The position numbers and the translations under genes were made by a program. The notes under the pieces were generated by a model. That model saw only the letters and a list, made by a program, of their open reading frames with translations, did no database searches and was not told where the DNA came from. 64,000 bases of DNA from Paenibacillus alvei DSM 29. Its GTDB lineage: Bacteria; Bacillota; Bacilli; Paenibacillales; Paenibacillaceae. The stretch lies in contig NZ_AMBZ01000011.1 of the NCBI RefSeq assembly GCF_000293805.1, positions 62,001-126,000 of the forward strand. The letters are read 5' to 3'. This document shows positions 52,085-59,722 of this stretch, one piece after another; position 1 is the stretch's first letter; every line of letters begins with the position of its first letter.

Positions 52085-52285
52085 TCATACATTTCGGTAA
52101 AGATCATGGAACAGTTCATCAACACTTGCGCCTAGCTTCTTAGCTATCTGGAACGCTCCCAACATTGTTGGTGTAGATGACCCGCAGCAGATGTTACGAA
52201 CGGTTTTCTCAGTTTTGCCAATATCAGCAGCAAAGCGAGTATAACCACCATACGCCAAAATTAATTGATTAAGACGATCACGCAC
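52085..52285 (-). CDS. Cro-like small XRE regulator
   Basis: A 66-residue HTH protein (GYTRFAADIGKTEKTVRNIC near residues 14-33). GTG start at 52283-52285, seven bases after AAAGGAGG; an upstream ATG frame lacks a site. Divergent from the repressor gene with one operator in between. Likely Cro of prophage 2. Confidence 0.75.
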   Translation of the reverse strand: MRDRLNQLILAYGGYTRFAADIGKTEKTVRNICCGSSTPTMLGAFQIAKKLGASVDELFHDLYRNV

Positions 52286-52340
52286 CTTTCGTCCTCCTTT
52301 CTTTTTGGGTATAAAATTTTGGGTTCGTGGGAACAACTAA

Positions 52341-52370
52341 AGAATATCACACCAATATTTTTGGTGTCAA
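52341..52370 (-). promoter_or_regulatory. leftward Cro promoter overlapping an operator
   Basis: Minus-strand TTGACA (52365-52370) and TATTCT (52341-52346), 18-base spacer. The operator ACACCAATATTTTTGGTGT (52349-52367) fills the spacer exactly. Confidence 0.7.
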
Positions 52371-52410
52371 CACTTTATTCTATTTTTTTTGAAAAAGGAG
52401 AATATTGCAG

Positions 52411-52791
52411 ATGGATATCGACAATATGGATGTGAAGGAATACAGAAAATTGGTGGGTATTCGAATTGAAGAATTGCGTATGAAATACGGATTACAAAAA
52501 AATGAGGTTGCAGCCAAGTTAGGGGTAGTTCCGGGGAATATATATAACTACGAAGTGGGAAAGGCTTCACCACCACCGCAAATATTAGTTCAAATGGCAG
52601 AACTGTTTCATACTACAGTTGATTATCTTACTTTGAAAACGGACGATCCTGCACCGCGGGGAGAAACGGACGATATCGACGTAGAACAACTGGTCAACAA
52701 GGTTTGGAAATATAAAGGCGTAGAACTGACAGAAGAAGAGAAAATGAAAGTTTATAACTTATTGAAAAACGGGCTTGACCTTATCAAATAA
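52411..52791 (+). CDS. prophage repressor, XRE HTH without peptidase domain
   Basis: About 126 residues. HTH near residues 18-55 (YGLQKNEVAAKLGVVPGNIY, then NYEVGKASPPPQ), then an acidic linker and a short helical C-terminus (IDVEQLVNKVWKYKGVELTE). There is no S24/LexA domain, so DNA damage cannot act through self-cleavage. ATG at 52411 lies after AAAAAGGAG. Expected to bind the ACACCAA/TTGGTGT operators. Confidence 0.8.
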   Translation: MDIDNMDVKEYRKLVGIRIEELRMKYGLQKNEVAAKLGVVPGNIYNYEVGKASPPPQILVQMAELFHTTVDYLTLKTDDPAPRGETDDIDVEQLVNKVWKYKGVELTEEEKMKVYNLLKNGLDLIK

Positions 52792-52808
52792 AGGTTAAGC
52801 CCCTTTCT
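52772..52808 (+). terminator. terminator overlapping the repressor 3' end
   Basis: GGGCTTGACCTT pairs with AAGGTTAAGCCC, followed by CTTTCTTT. The 5' half of the stem is inside the last codons of the repressor gene. Confidence 0.75.
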
Positions 52809-52922
52809 TTATGTATCATTTTCCCTCCTTGACTCGACGATGGTTTCTAGGACTTCTACTGCCTCTGTAGTGTCATATCCTGCTTCCTCTAGCGTTTTCA
52901 GTAGTTGTTCCACGTCAAGCAT
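52809..52922 (-). CDS. 37-residue acidic peptide opposite the repressor, candidate antirepressor
   Basis: MLDVEQLLKTLEEAGYDTTE, ending ESRRENDT. GGGGAGG lies six bases before the ATG at 52920-52922. Its D-V-E-Q-L start resembles the I-D-V-E-Q-L segment in the C-terminal part of the adjacent repressor. A near-consensus SOS box (52950-52963) lies 28 bases upstream. The inferred role is damage-induced interference with the repressor; the sequence shows only the ORF, its leader and the box. Confidence 0.5.
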   Translation of the reverse strand: MLDVEQLLKTLEEAGYDTTEAVEVLETIVESRRENDT

Positions 52923-52949
52923 ATTTAGCCTCCCCGCGACATATATATA

Positions 52950-52963
52950 CGAACATGAGTTCT
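52950..52963. promoter_or_regulatory. LexA/DinR-like SOS box
   Basis: CGAACATGAGTTCT, against the Bacillus consensus CGAAC-N4-GTTCG; the inner GAAC-ATGA-GTTC is a perfect inverted repeat. A TTGACA (minus strand, near 52995-53000) and TATAAT-like sequence lie upstream for leftward transcription, though their spacing is not canonical. Confidence 0.5.
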
Positions 52964-53152
52964 CTTTTGTGTATGTTTATTATACCACGTACTGTCAAGT
53001 TTCATTTTATATGTGTTCATAGTTTCGTCATAAAACGAAAGAAGGATTTCATGAATGGGTGTCGAATCTATAATTCATTATTGAAAAACGGGGCGGGGTC
53101 TTTTTTAGAAAAAGACTATGTGTCTTTAAAAGCACATCAGGGGTGAGTATCT

Positions 53153-53365
53153 ATGAAGAATACTTTCAAAGTAAGAATGTGGATGCCAATAGAACAATTC
53201 AAGAAGTATAGATACAGAAAAGGTGGAGGAGGATGGGCAAGCCTTACTCCTATTGAGGGAGCAATGGAAATTCGTATAGATGAATTCCAACTGAGTTTGC
53301 AACGTGTAGATGATGAAGGTAATCCAATTCCAGATGGTTGTTTGTTGATCGATCCAGAATTTTAA
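53153..53365 (+). CDS. 70-residue protein of unknown function near the repressor
   Basis: Rightward gene between the switch and the lysis cassette: MKNTFKVRMWMPIEQFKKYR, later EIRIDEFQLSLQRVDDEGNP. Small beta-strand-rich protein. AGGGGTGAG precedes the ATG. Such isolated genes near repressors are often expressed in the lysogen; function not evident. Confidence 0.6.
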   Translation: MKNTFKVRMWMPIEQFKKYRYRKGGGGWASLTPIEGAMEIRIDEFQLSLQRVDDEGNPIPDGCLLIDPEF

Positions 53366-53375
53366 TATACATAAC

Positions 53376-53416
53376 AAGAGAGAGCCGAAGGAGATTAATC
53401 CTACAGCTCTCTTTTT
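53376..53416. terminator. terminator between the 70-residue gene and the lysis cassette
   Basis: GAGAGAGC pairs with GCTCTCTTTTT, with AGGA/TCCT inside. A-rich on one side and T-rich on the other, so usable by both convergent genes. Confidence 0.8.
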
Positions 53417-53426
53417 CTATATAATG

Positions 53427-54071
53427 TTAATTCATCGTAATATCTACTCTCTTCGTATTGGGATCAAAAACTACATATGCACCCAACGCTTGAGCCACAG
53501 AACGAACAGGACAGCGTGTAACGCCGTTTATGATATCACCCTTTCCAACATTCACTCCATTTACGTAAACGTCCACAGCAGGGGCTACAGTAGGCGCAGG
53601 AGTTCCCTTGATGAGTTTGACAAGATAATCCCACCGTTTGAGCAGCCTTTGAGGGCAGTTCTTGCCGCTCCAATGCTTATGTGGGACTACATTCTCCAAT
53701 GGGATGCTGTGATCATTCATAAGCTTAGAAACAAGCCACGCAACGTTCTGCAATGTCTTCTCGTAATCTCCATCACTATTCACACATGTTTCAATGCCGA
53801 TGGATTGCGTGTTCCCTTTGCCTGTACCGTCACCAGCATGCCAACCTTGTTCATTGGTACGCAAATGTTGGTATACCTGCTTATCATCAACAGTATAATG
53901 CCATGATGCTTGACGCCCACCACTTCCATTCAATATGTAGTTGGCATGTCGTTCCGCGTCAGCTCCTGCATCTGTGTTATCCGTTTCGTGAACTGTGATG
54001 TACATCGGTTTCATTGGCTTGTCCGGTTTATTGCTTCTTCCATCTGGTAATAAACGTTGTTTAATTTCCAT
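53427..54071 (-). CDS. endolysin: N-acetylmuramoyl-L-alanine amidase with a stalk-type domain
   Basis: A 214-residue lysin. Amidase_2 domain, residues 20-150: MYITVHETDNTDAGADAERH, SWHYTVDDKQVYQHL, GNTQSIGIETCVN, and HKHWSGKNCPQRLL with the zinc His and Cys. The C-terminal 45 residues (VYVNGVNVGKGDIINGVTRC, VRSVAQALGAYVVFD) are a copper-amine-oxidase-N-like stalk domain common in Paenibacillus surface enzymes. Overlaps the holin gene by 11 bases. Confidence 0.9.
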   Translation of the reverse strand: MEIKQRLLPDGRSNKPDKPMKPMYITVHETDNTDAGADAERHANYILNGSGGRQASWHYTVDDKQVYQHLRTNEQGWHAGDGTGKGNTQSIGIETCVNSDGDYEKTLQNVAWLVSKLMNDHSIPLENVVPHKHWSGKNCPQRLLKRWDYLVKLIKGTPAPTVAPAVDVYVNGVNVGKGDIINGVTRCPVRSVAQALGAYVVFDPNTKRVDITMN

Positions 54072-54474
54072 TTTTGCTGCCTCCCTTTCCTTTCAAAACT
54101 TCTACCGCTTCTTTGATTACAGGGGGCAATGGAACACCAATACGCCCACCATTTTCGATAATCGAAAGCAATTCATTAGACATGTAAAAGAAGATCGTTG
54201 CATCTCGCAAGAGATGTTGGCCTCCTAGAATCGTGTCTACTTGGTGCGCTATTGCAACAATGACGAAAATAAATACCTTACGAGCGATTCCAATTAACCC
54301 AACCTTGCTTTTCAATTTTCCTTCTACACCACTTGCAATGAATCCAGTGATAAAATCAGCAATTGACATGATCAATAACACTTGCAAAAGCAAAGGCCAC
54401 TCGCCGAACAAAAATGCAACCACACCACCACTGGCTGCTATAGTCGTTTTAATGACAATATCCAATCTTTCCAT
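54061..54474 (-). CDS. phage holin (Holin_4/phi29-like family)
   Basis: A 137-residue membrane protein with three hydrophobic segments (TIAASGGVVAFLFGEWPLLL, then LIMSIADFITGFIASGVEG and KVFIFVIVAIAHQVDTILG). The GLIGIARKVFIF and FFYMSNELLSIIENGGRIGV blocks are family-typical. Start at 54472-54474 with GAGGGGGAA upstream. It releases the endolysin. Confidence 0.88.
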   Translation of the reverse strand: MERLDIVIKTTIAASGGVVAFLFGEWPLLLQVLLIMSIADFITGFIASGVEGKLKSKVGLIGIARKVFIFVIVAIAHQVDTILGGQHLLRDATIFFYMSNELLSIIENGGRIGVPLPPVIKEAVEVLKGKGGSKNGN

Positions 54475-54499
54475 GTCATTTCCCCCTCGAATTAAAATA

Positions 54500-54521
54500 G
54501 CCCCCGACATTAGCCGAGGGC
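54500..54521 (-). terminator. terminator between XkdX and holin
   Basis: Minus-strand GCCCTCGGC-TAAT-GTCGGGGGC with wobble pairs, followed by TATTTTAAT. It would separate tail from lysis transcription or allow partial read-through. Confidence 0.65.
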
Positions 54522-54555
54522 ACAAAAATACGCTGACCGTCTATGCGATAGCGCC

Positions 54556-54696
54556 TTATTCTGTAGTTCCACTGATTATTCCATTTACGACCTCTTTTAA
54601 ATTGAATAGCTTCGGAACTTGTTCCATTTTGTAAACTCCAACCATGACCAGTCCAACCCATACCTTCACAAGCCCACTATCTTTCGTAAAATTCAT
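54556..54696 (-). CDS. xkdX: XkdX-family protein
   Basis: A 46-residue protein, MNFTKDSGLVKVWVGLVMVG followed by VYKMEQVPKLFNLKEVV, the XkdX pattern found just before holin genes in PBSX-like phages. GGGGTGATTTGA precedes the ATG. A 61-codon ORF overlapping in another frame is not the real gene. Confidence 0.85.
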   Translation of the reverse strand: MNFTKDSGLVKVWVGLVMVGVYKMEQVPKLFNLKEVVNGIISGTTE

Positions 54697-54711
54697 TCAA
54701 ATCACCCCTTC

Positions 54712-55080
54712 TTATTGCGGTGGCGCAATCATGATTGTCAATTCTGCAACCGACTGTTTAAGCTCGTCCACTTCTTCGCTTAAAGGCTTTTGATATGTTG
54801 GTTTCTCTGGCTCTGGTTGATTTGGATCAGGATACGAAAATTCAATTTCTTTTATCATTGGATTGACTCGGTAGCCATTACTCATCGCAAAGTCTTTGGC
54901 GTACTGTTTATATTCCAATTCAATGTAATCAAAAGACTCTCGATTGCGTTCAGACAGGGCTGTATAGACTTTAATGTCGTGTTCGATGGTTGTCACGAAC
55001 ACATCCCCCGAACGTTCGCCAGTATCAACCAGTTTTTCGCCTGTTACTATGTCATAAAAGATTCTACGACCGATTTTCAA
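54712..55080 (-). CDS. XkdW-like phage protein
   Basis: A 122-residue protein in the position of PBSX xkdW. Beta-rich start with KIGRRIFYDIVTGEKLVDTG, Pro-rich linker, and a short coiled coil (LSEEVDELKQSVAELTIM). Possibly tail-fibre associated. Assignment is mainly by order. Confidence 0.65.
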   Translation of the reverse strand: MKIGRRIFYDIVTGEKLVDTGERSGDVFVTTIEHDIKVYTALSERNRESFDYIELEYKQYAKDFAMSNGYRVNPMIKEIEFSYPDPNQPEPEKPTYQKPLSEEVDELKQSVAELTIMIAPPQ

Positions 55081-55091
55081 CCGTATCCCTC

Positions 55092-55961
55092 CTAACCATA
55101 GACTATTACGCTTGCTGGTCTATTGCTATCGTCTTCGTAGCGCGATACTGGTACTACAAAACTGGTAGGTGTAATCGTAGCTAATATAGACCACTCGTTT
55201 AGTTGCGGTAGTGTATCCCTATACACTACCTGATGATTATACGTCGCTCCGCTTACCGAAATTCTTGGGTTAGTATAAAAATCAAATGCTGCCAATGAAT
55301 AAAAATTTTCACCAAAAACGACAATGCCTTTTGCTTGGAAACTCAGTCCGGTGACTATAATGTAATAAAGTCCCCACGTAGTTGTGTCACCTTCTGAAAT
55401 AAGGAAATTTTTTTGCGACTCAGATACGGACGTCGTAATCCTTGCCATTGGCACGCCCGTAGTAATTTGCCCAATCTTCCACGCGAGCGTAGGCCATTCA
55501 TCGGCTGCGGATGCAGGAACCCCCTTGGCGCTGACCGCACCCGCAATGCGATTTTTCGCGTCAACGCCAGATTGCTTTACCGAATCTAGTTCAGTAATGA
55601 TATTTCGCCCCGCGACCGTGAGCGCATTACTTACAGCGAGATTGCCCGAAATCGTTCCGCCAGTACGTGGCAGGCTGGCATTTTTGGCGTTAGACTCCGC
55701 AGCATTTGCCTTCTGTTGTGCCCCCTCAGGCGTTTCCTTGGCATTCCATGTGTTACGTTCTTCTACAGTAACGTGCTTTGTCGTATCTTGTACGTGGGCA
55801 TCTAAGTCTGCCTTTTTTGCTGCTCCTATTTCTTCTGGTGTGACCTTGATATTAGAAATAGCTGTATCAATTTTTCGATAGTTTTCATTATGAATATCAA
55901 TGTCATAGTTGTCGTTCTGCCCTTGAATAGCAAGTCCAAGGTTAGGCGTTTGTTCAGCCAT
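55092..55961 (-). CDS. tail fibre protein
   Basis: A 289-residue protein. N-terminal baseplate-attachment part (PNLGLAIQGQNDNYDIDIHN), a helical segment with THHVT-like DTTKHVTVEERNTWNAKETP, collagen-free middle with LPRTGGTISGNLAVSNALTV, and a beta-rich tip. It would make receptor contact. Overlaps xkdU-like gene by eight bases. Confidence 0.8.
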   Translation of the reverse strand: MAEQTPNLGLAIQGQNDNYDIDIHNENYRKIDTAISNIKVTPEEIGAAKKADLDAHVQDTTKHVTVEERNTWNAKETPEGAQQKANAAESNAKNASLPRTGGTISGNLAVSNALTVAGRNIITELDSVKQSGVDAKNRIAGAVSAKGVPASAADEWPTLAWKIGQITTGVPMARITTSVSESQKNFLISEGDTTTWGLYYIIVTGLSFQAKGIVVFGENFYSLAAFDFYTNPRISVSGATYNHQVVYRDTLPQLNEWSILATITPTSFVVPVSRYEDDSNRPASVIVYG

Positions 55962-56493
55962 TTAAACCCGCCCCCTCTCTAATCTGTACATGTGTAAACT
56001 TGGATAGCTCTGCATGAGTCTTCCCCCTCAAATCCCCATGTGTCGCATACTTGAACACAAAGCCGTAGCCTAGATGAGCTGGCTTGATCTGCTCAATGAT
56101 TGCTTTCACATCTTCAATTCGCGGCGGCCTTCCGTACTTATTCACGAATTTGATTTCGAATCTGTATTCGGCTGGATGTTCAATGATTTCGACTTCACCA
56201 TTCGTATACGCTTCGATCACATTTTTAATATGGGCTTTTGTCACTGTACCAGCGCCGCGCGCCTTCGCCTTGACCTGTTCGCGCCGCTGCTCAATTGGCT
56301 TCTGTGGATCGGGCACAATGCCAAAAATCCGTTCCCACCGTTCAATTGTGTATGTAACTGTGTCAATGATCGGTTGTGCCTTGAATTCTGTATAATGACC
56401 TTTTATTTCTTCGATTACAATAGTTTCAGCCGTTCGCAGCTCCTGCATAATCCGACTATTGTCATAGTAAGCTGGTAATCTAGGTAGTGACAT
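55954..56493 (-). CDS. xkdU: baseplate wedge protein, YmfQ/DUF2313 family (XkdU)
   Basis: A 179-residue protein: LPAYYDNSRIMQELRTAE, YTIERWERIFGIVPDPQKPI and RREQVKAKARGAGTVTKAHI, all DUF2313 blocks. Connects the baseplate J protein to the fibre. Overlaps xkdT by 14 bases. Confidence 0.88.
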   Translation of the reverse strand: MSLPRLPAYYDNSRIMQELRTAETIVIEEIKGHYTEFKAQPIIDTVTYTIERWERIFGIVPDPQKPIEQRREQVKAKARGAGTVTKAHIKNVIEAYTNGEVEIIEHPAEYRFEIKFVNKYGRPPRIEDVKAIIEQIKPAHLGYGFVFKYATHGDLRGKTHAELSKFTHVQIREGAGLNG

Positions 56494-57520
56494 TTATCTC
56501 ACCTACAACTGGAATCTCATTTTCTGCTAGTGGAATATTGGACACCATACCGTTGAGCGCCATGTCTGTATAATCTACCACCCCAACAGTATCAAGCAGC
56601 ACAGCACCAATAAGGGCATAGGAAACGCTTGAACGCTTGAACACAATGGAACGGAAGTGTTCGGCAATCGCTGCTGATATAGCGACCTTAACTTGTTCTA
56701 GCGAACCCCCAGAATCAAGCGTCAATTTAGCTGATATGTTCACCAGCTTTTCATTTGCACTCTCTACTGTTACAGTGGCGCCAATTGGTCGGGCTATTTC
56801 AATGTGATCATAAACAGTCTTGACCAACTCATCATCAGCAGCCAATTTGTTTGAATTTACAATGACTACCTTTACTGTTCCATTCCCCGACCATAATGGG
56901 AACACTTTTGCATCACCGACGCCTGTCACTTCTCTCGCCCAATTTAGATAGTGCTGTGCGTTCCCACTTGTTGCTGGCGTTCTAGCGCGGTCATAAATGC
57001 GCTGCCGATATTCTTCGTCACCTTCTGCATCGTATCCATTTGTAACCGGAACTGTGTTTGTAACACTTTCAAACCCTGCGGGGGGATCAGACATGTTCAA
57101 AATTGTATTAGCTGGGACGTTACCGATTGTACCAGCTTCCTCACATTCCACTAGGACAAACCCGCTTCCCGTAATTTCCACGTCATATAAAGACACATAG
57201 AATACCGCTTCCGATTCAGCATAGAAACGTGAATCCTTGGGAATTTTGACGGTTCCAACAGTGGTTACAATAAGATCAACCTTCGCACGTGTCGCTGGCT
57301 TTCTTGTAACGCCCAGTATGGATGCTACTGCGTCCAAATCCTCACCTACGGCTGTATCAAGTAAATAACGGCCTTCCTGCATGCTCATGTCCAAATAGAC
57401 ATCCTCCAACACGGTTGCAACTCCTGCCACTGCATCATACACATAACTACCCTCAGACTTGTCCACGTCTACCGATACGTTCGCAAGCATGATGTTAATT
57501 AATTCTTGTCTGCTTTTCAA
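56480..57520 (-). CDS. xkdT: baseplate J-like protein (XkdT)
   Basis: A 346-residue protein of the gp47/baseplate J family: YVYDAVAGVATVLEDVYLDM, GRYLLDTAVGEDLDAVASIL, ADEDSE-like YDAEGDEEYRQRIYDRARTP and YLNWAREVTGVGDAKVFPLW. Structural wedge of a contractile tail. Confidence 0.92.
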   Translation of the reverse strand: MKSRQELINIMLANVSVDVDKSEGSYVYDAVAGVATVLEDVYLDMSMQEGRYLLDTAVGEDLDAVASILGVTRKPATRAKVDLIVTTVGTVKIPKDSRFYAESEAVFYVSLYDVEITGSGFVLVECEEAGTIGNVPANTILNMSDPPAGFESVTNTVPVTNGYDAEGDEEYRQRIYDRARTPATSGNAQHYLNWAREVTGVGDAKVFPLWSGNGTVKVVIVNSNKLAADDELVKTVYDHIEIARPIGATVTVESANEKLVNISAKLTLDSGGSLEQVKVAISAAIAEHFRSIVFKRSSVSYALIGAVLLDTVGVVDYTDMALNGMVSNIPLAENEIPVVGEINVTT

Positions 57521-57939
57521 AGCGTCACCCCCTCATTGCCGTATACCGTTTCCAGCACAAATGAAATATGTAGCTTATCTTTTATCAAAGCTGCTTCAAA
57601 CTCACGTATTCCTGTCACCCAAGGTATGCCTTCTAGTGCCTCTCGCGTGTATCTCTCGGCTTCTGCATTTGTCGCTTGCCTCGAAAAAGAGTTTCCAATC
57701 AAACTCGTATAATCAACGCCGTATGCAAATGAGTACATTTCATAGATATAGCGTTCAGTCATGAGCGCCTTTCTCACCTTTATCAAAACCGCTGGAAGCT
57801 CTGTAACAACAAATTGCTTGCCGTTTCGAAGTTCAAATTCACCGCGTTCAAAATTAAACGCATATTCCTTACATATTGGAAGGGAATTTGCTTCCTCAAT
57901 TGCTTCTGGCTCAGGAAAAATGAATGGAAACACGCTCAT
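57517..57939 (-). CDS. xkdS: DUF2634 baseplate protein (XkdS)
   Basis: A 140-residue protein, gp25-lysozyme-like fold family: AFNFERGEFELRNGKQFVVT, YEMYSFAYGVDYTSLIGNSF. Start and stop overlap neighbours by four bases each. Confidence 0.88.
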   Translation of the reverse strand: MSVFPFIFPEPEAIEEANSLPICKEYAFNFERGEFELRNGKQFVVTELPAVLIKVRKALMTERYIYEMYSFAYGVDYTSLIGNSFSRQATNAEAERYTREALEGIPWVTGIREFEAALIKDKLHISFVLETVYGNEGVTL

Positions 57940-58178
57940 GGCTCAAGCTCAACCACCCTTGCAACGACATACTGGTTCTCGTCGGAAGTGGGGAAAACAA
58001 CCACATCATCCCCTTTTTCAAGCACGGTTATTGTGAAGAACTGCGTCGAATCCAAGGAAAGATCACCGACCTTGATGACAATTGGTGATCGTGATACAAC
58101 AGTGCCGATTGATGGAGCAGGAAGGTTGTACGCCTTCCCCTCTTGTCGTATGATGCTGACTAATTCGGGAAAACTCAT
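57936..58178 (-). CDS. xkdR: DUF2577 protein (XkdR)
   Basis: An 80-residue barrel-like protein: PAPSIGTVVSRSPIVIKVGD, LEKGDDVVVFPTSDENQYVV. Order and size match XkdR of PBSX. Confidence 0.85.
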   Translation of the reverse strand: MSFPELVSIIRQEGKAYNLPAPSIGTVVSRSPIVIKVGDLSLDSTQFFTITVLEKGDDVVVFPTSDENQYVVARVVELEP

Positions 58179-59125
58179 CCCCCTTCGCCTCCGTCCATGA
58201 TATTTGAAAAATTCAGTTTCAATTGCATCGTGTGTGTGTCGTCTTTAAAAGTGTGTATATCCTCATCAATATAGAATTTCCCTTTTAGCTTCGTGAATGG
58301 CTCTACAACCGCCACAGAACGACCCGTGATGCATTCCATATCCCCAAGTGCTGTTACCCTTGTTTCGTACTCAACAGGCCGCAATAGCGCCTTGGCCTTG
58401 CCCTTGTAATCCTTCTCTTTTTTGGCCTTTGTGTAGACATCCTGTAGGATACCGTATTGCCGTTGTCCGCTGCCGTCTATTTTCCCTAGTGATACGCCTT
58501 TTTCATTTACGATTACTACACGGTTTACAACGTTCTCGATACTCTCTGAATGCGCAGAATCAAGAATATTGATTTCATCTTCCAACTTGGTTGCCACGGT
58601 TACATAACCCTTACGGATAACGTTCAATTTTCCGTTACTAACAAGCGGAATATAGCGCCGCCCCGTCTTCTGTGCAGTCAAATTGCATGCTTTCATTACA
58701 ACATCGTAAAAGCTAGATGATTGAATGGGCGGCATCTTGATGGATGTACCCCCATCCGAAACGGATGCAACCTGTATACCCGCAAGCTTTGCAATTGTTT
58801 GAACAACGTTATTCAAGGTTGTACCCTTAAAGTTGAATGTTCCTTTCGATTTCATGAGATACACCAAATGATCGTATGCAACGACATGTCTATTTGAACG
58901 AGAGAACGACACGTCCTGAGCGAATATGAAGCCCATGAACGCCATCTGACCACGTTCATCGAACATCTTGACCACTTGGCCTAACTGAAAACCATAAGGC
59001 TTATACTGGTCATCTGTACCGCTTTCTGGCACATCAAACTCTAGTATTCGAGACGGTGAATATACGCTCCCACGCCACGTCGCAGATTTAATTACAATAT
59101 CCTTGCCGTTTACCTGTATTTTCAT
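58175..59125 (-). CDS. xkdQ: XkdQ-type baseplate hub protein
   Basis: A 316-residue protein of the gpD/gp27-like hub family: GRGD-free N-terminus IKSATWRGSVYSPSRILEFD, VAYDHLVYLMKSKGTFNFKG, TLNNVVQTIAKLAGI. Overlaps neighbours by four bases on each side. Confidence 0.88.
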   Translation of the reverse strand: MKIQVNGKDIVIKSATWRGSVYSPSRILEFDVPESGTDDQYKPYGFQLGQVVKMFDERGQMAFMGFIFAQDVSFSRSNRHVVAYDHLVYLMKSKGTFNFKGTTLNNVVQTIAKLAGIQVASVSDGGTSIKMPPIQSSSFYDVVMKACNLTAQKTGRRYIPLVSNGKLNVIRKGYVTVATKLEDEINILDSAHSESIENVVNRVVIVNEKGVSLGKIDGSGQRQYGILQDVYTKAKKEKDYKGKAKALLRPVEYETRVTALGDMECITGRSVAVVEPFTKLKGKFYIDEDIHTFKDDTHTMQLKLNFSNIMDGGEGG

Positions 59126-59718
59126 CGTGGCAACCTCAAAACTGTTCCTGTTTTGATTTTGTCAGGATTTTTGATGCCGTTAGCTTTGCAGATAGTAAGA
59201 AATTTTTGGGCATCACCATAGTAAGTCCTAGCAACCTTATAAATCGTATCTGTACTCTTAAATGTGTAGGTTGCGGGCAAAGGTCTTCCTTGCTTGGCTG
59301 CTGCTTTCTCTTGACTCAAATACCGATACTCGCAAAGTGATAATTCAAACTCTACATCACGCGAACCCGGTCTTTCGTAATATGAAAATGACTCTATCAA
59401 ACACGCAAAATTGACACTTGTATTTGTAATGAAGAAACGGCATGTAACTGTATCGTTTTTCCATCTTTCCAGCTCGTCTATAAACTCGTATGCCAGTGGA
59501 TAGTTGGGATACTGTGCATAGCGATTACGTGGAGCTGCTGGAATCCAAGACGAAAAAGAGATTGTCGTAAGCTGCTTCTTGCCAGCCAACGCAATCTCCC
59601 CTGATCCATTCACGTATTCTTTTGTGATATGCCGTGTCCCATCAATCCGGAACTCACGGGCAGGAATAGGAAACCATAGCTTTTCAACCCCGTTTTTACG
59701 TGTCAACCAAAATTCCAT
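59122..59718 (-). CDS. xkdP: LysM-containing tail protein (XkdP)
   Basis: A 198-residue protein with a C-terminal LysM module (STDTIYKVARTYYGDAQKFL and TGTVLRLPR) and a beta-rich body. Start at 59716-59718 follows GGAGGGTGA; the longer frame runs into the tape measure gene. Spans the tail hub and binds cell wall or stabilises the tape measure. Confidence 0.88.
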   Translation of the reverse strand: MEFWLTRKNGVEKLWFPIPAREFRIDGTRHITKEYVNGSGEIALAGKKQLTTISFSSWIPAAPRNRYAQYPNYPLAYEFIDELERWKNDTVTCRFFITNTSVNFACLIESFSYYERPGSRDVEFELSLCEYRYLSQEKAAAKQGRPLPATYTFKSTDTIYKVARTYYGDAQKFLTICKANGIKNPDKIKTGTVLRLPR

Positions 59719-59722
59719 AGAA

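Noticed and set aside
52955-53146. 63-codon plus-strand ORF after the SOS-like box
   Set aside because: No ribosome-binding site, poor composition, and it would cross the promoter region of the minus-strand peptide gene.
54476-54661. 61-codon ORF between the XkdW-like gene and the holin
   Set aside because: The xkdX frame on the same bases is recognised and has a good ribosome-binding site; this one also runs through a terminator hairpin.
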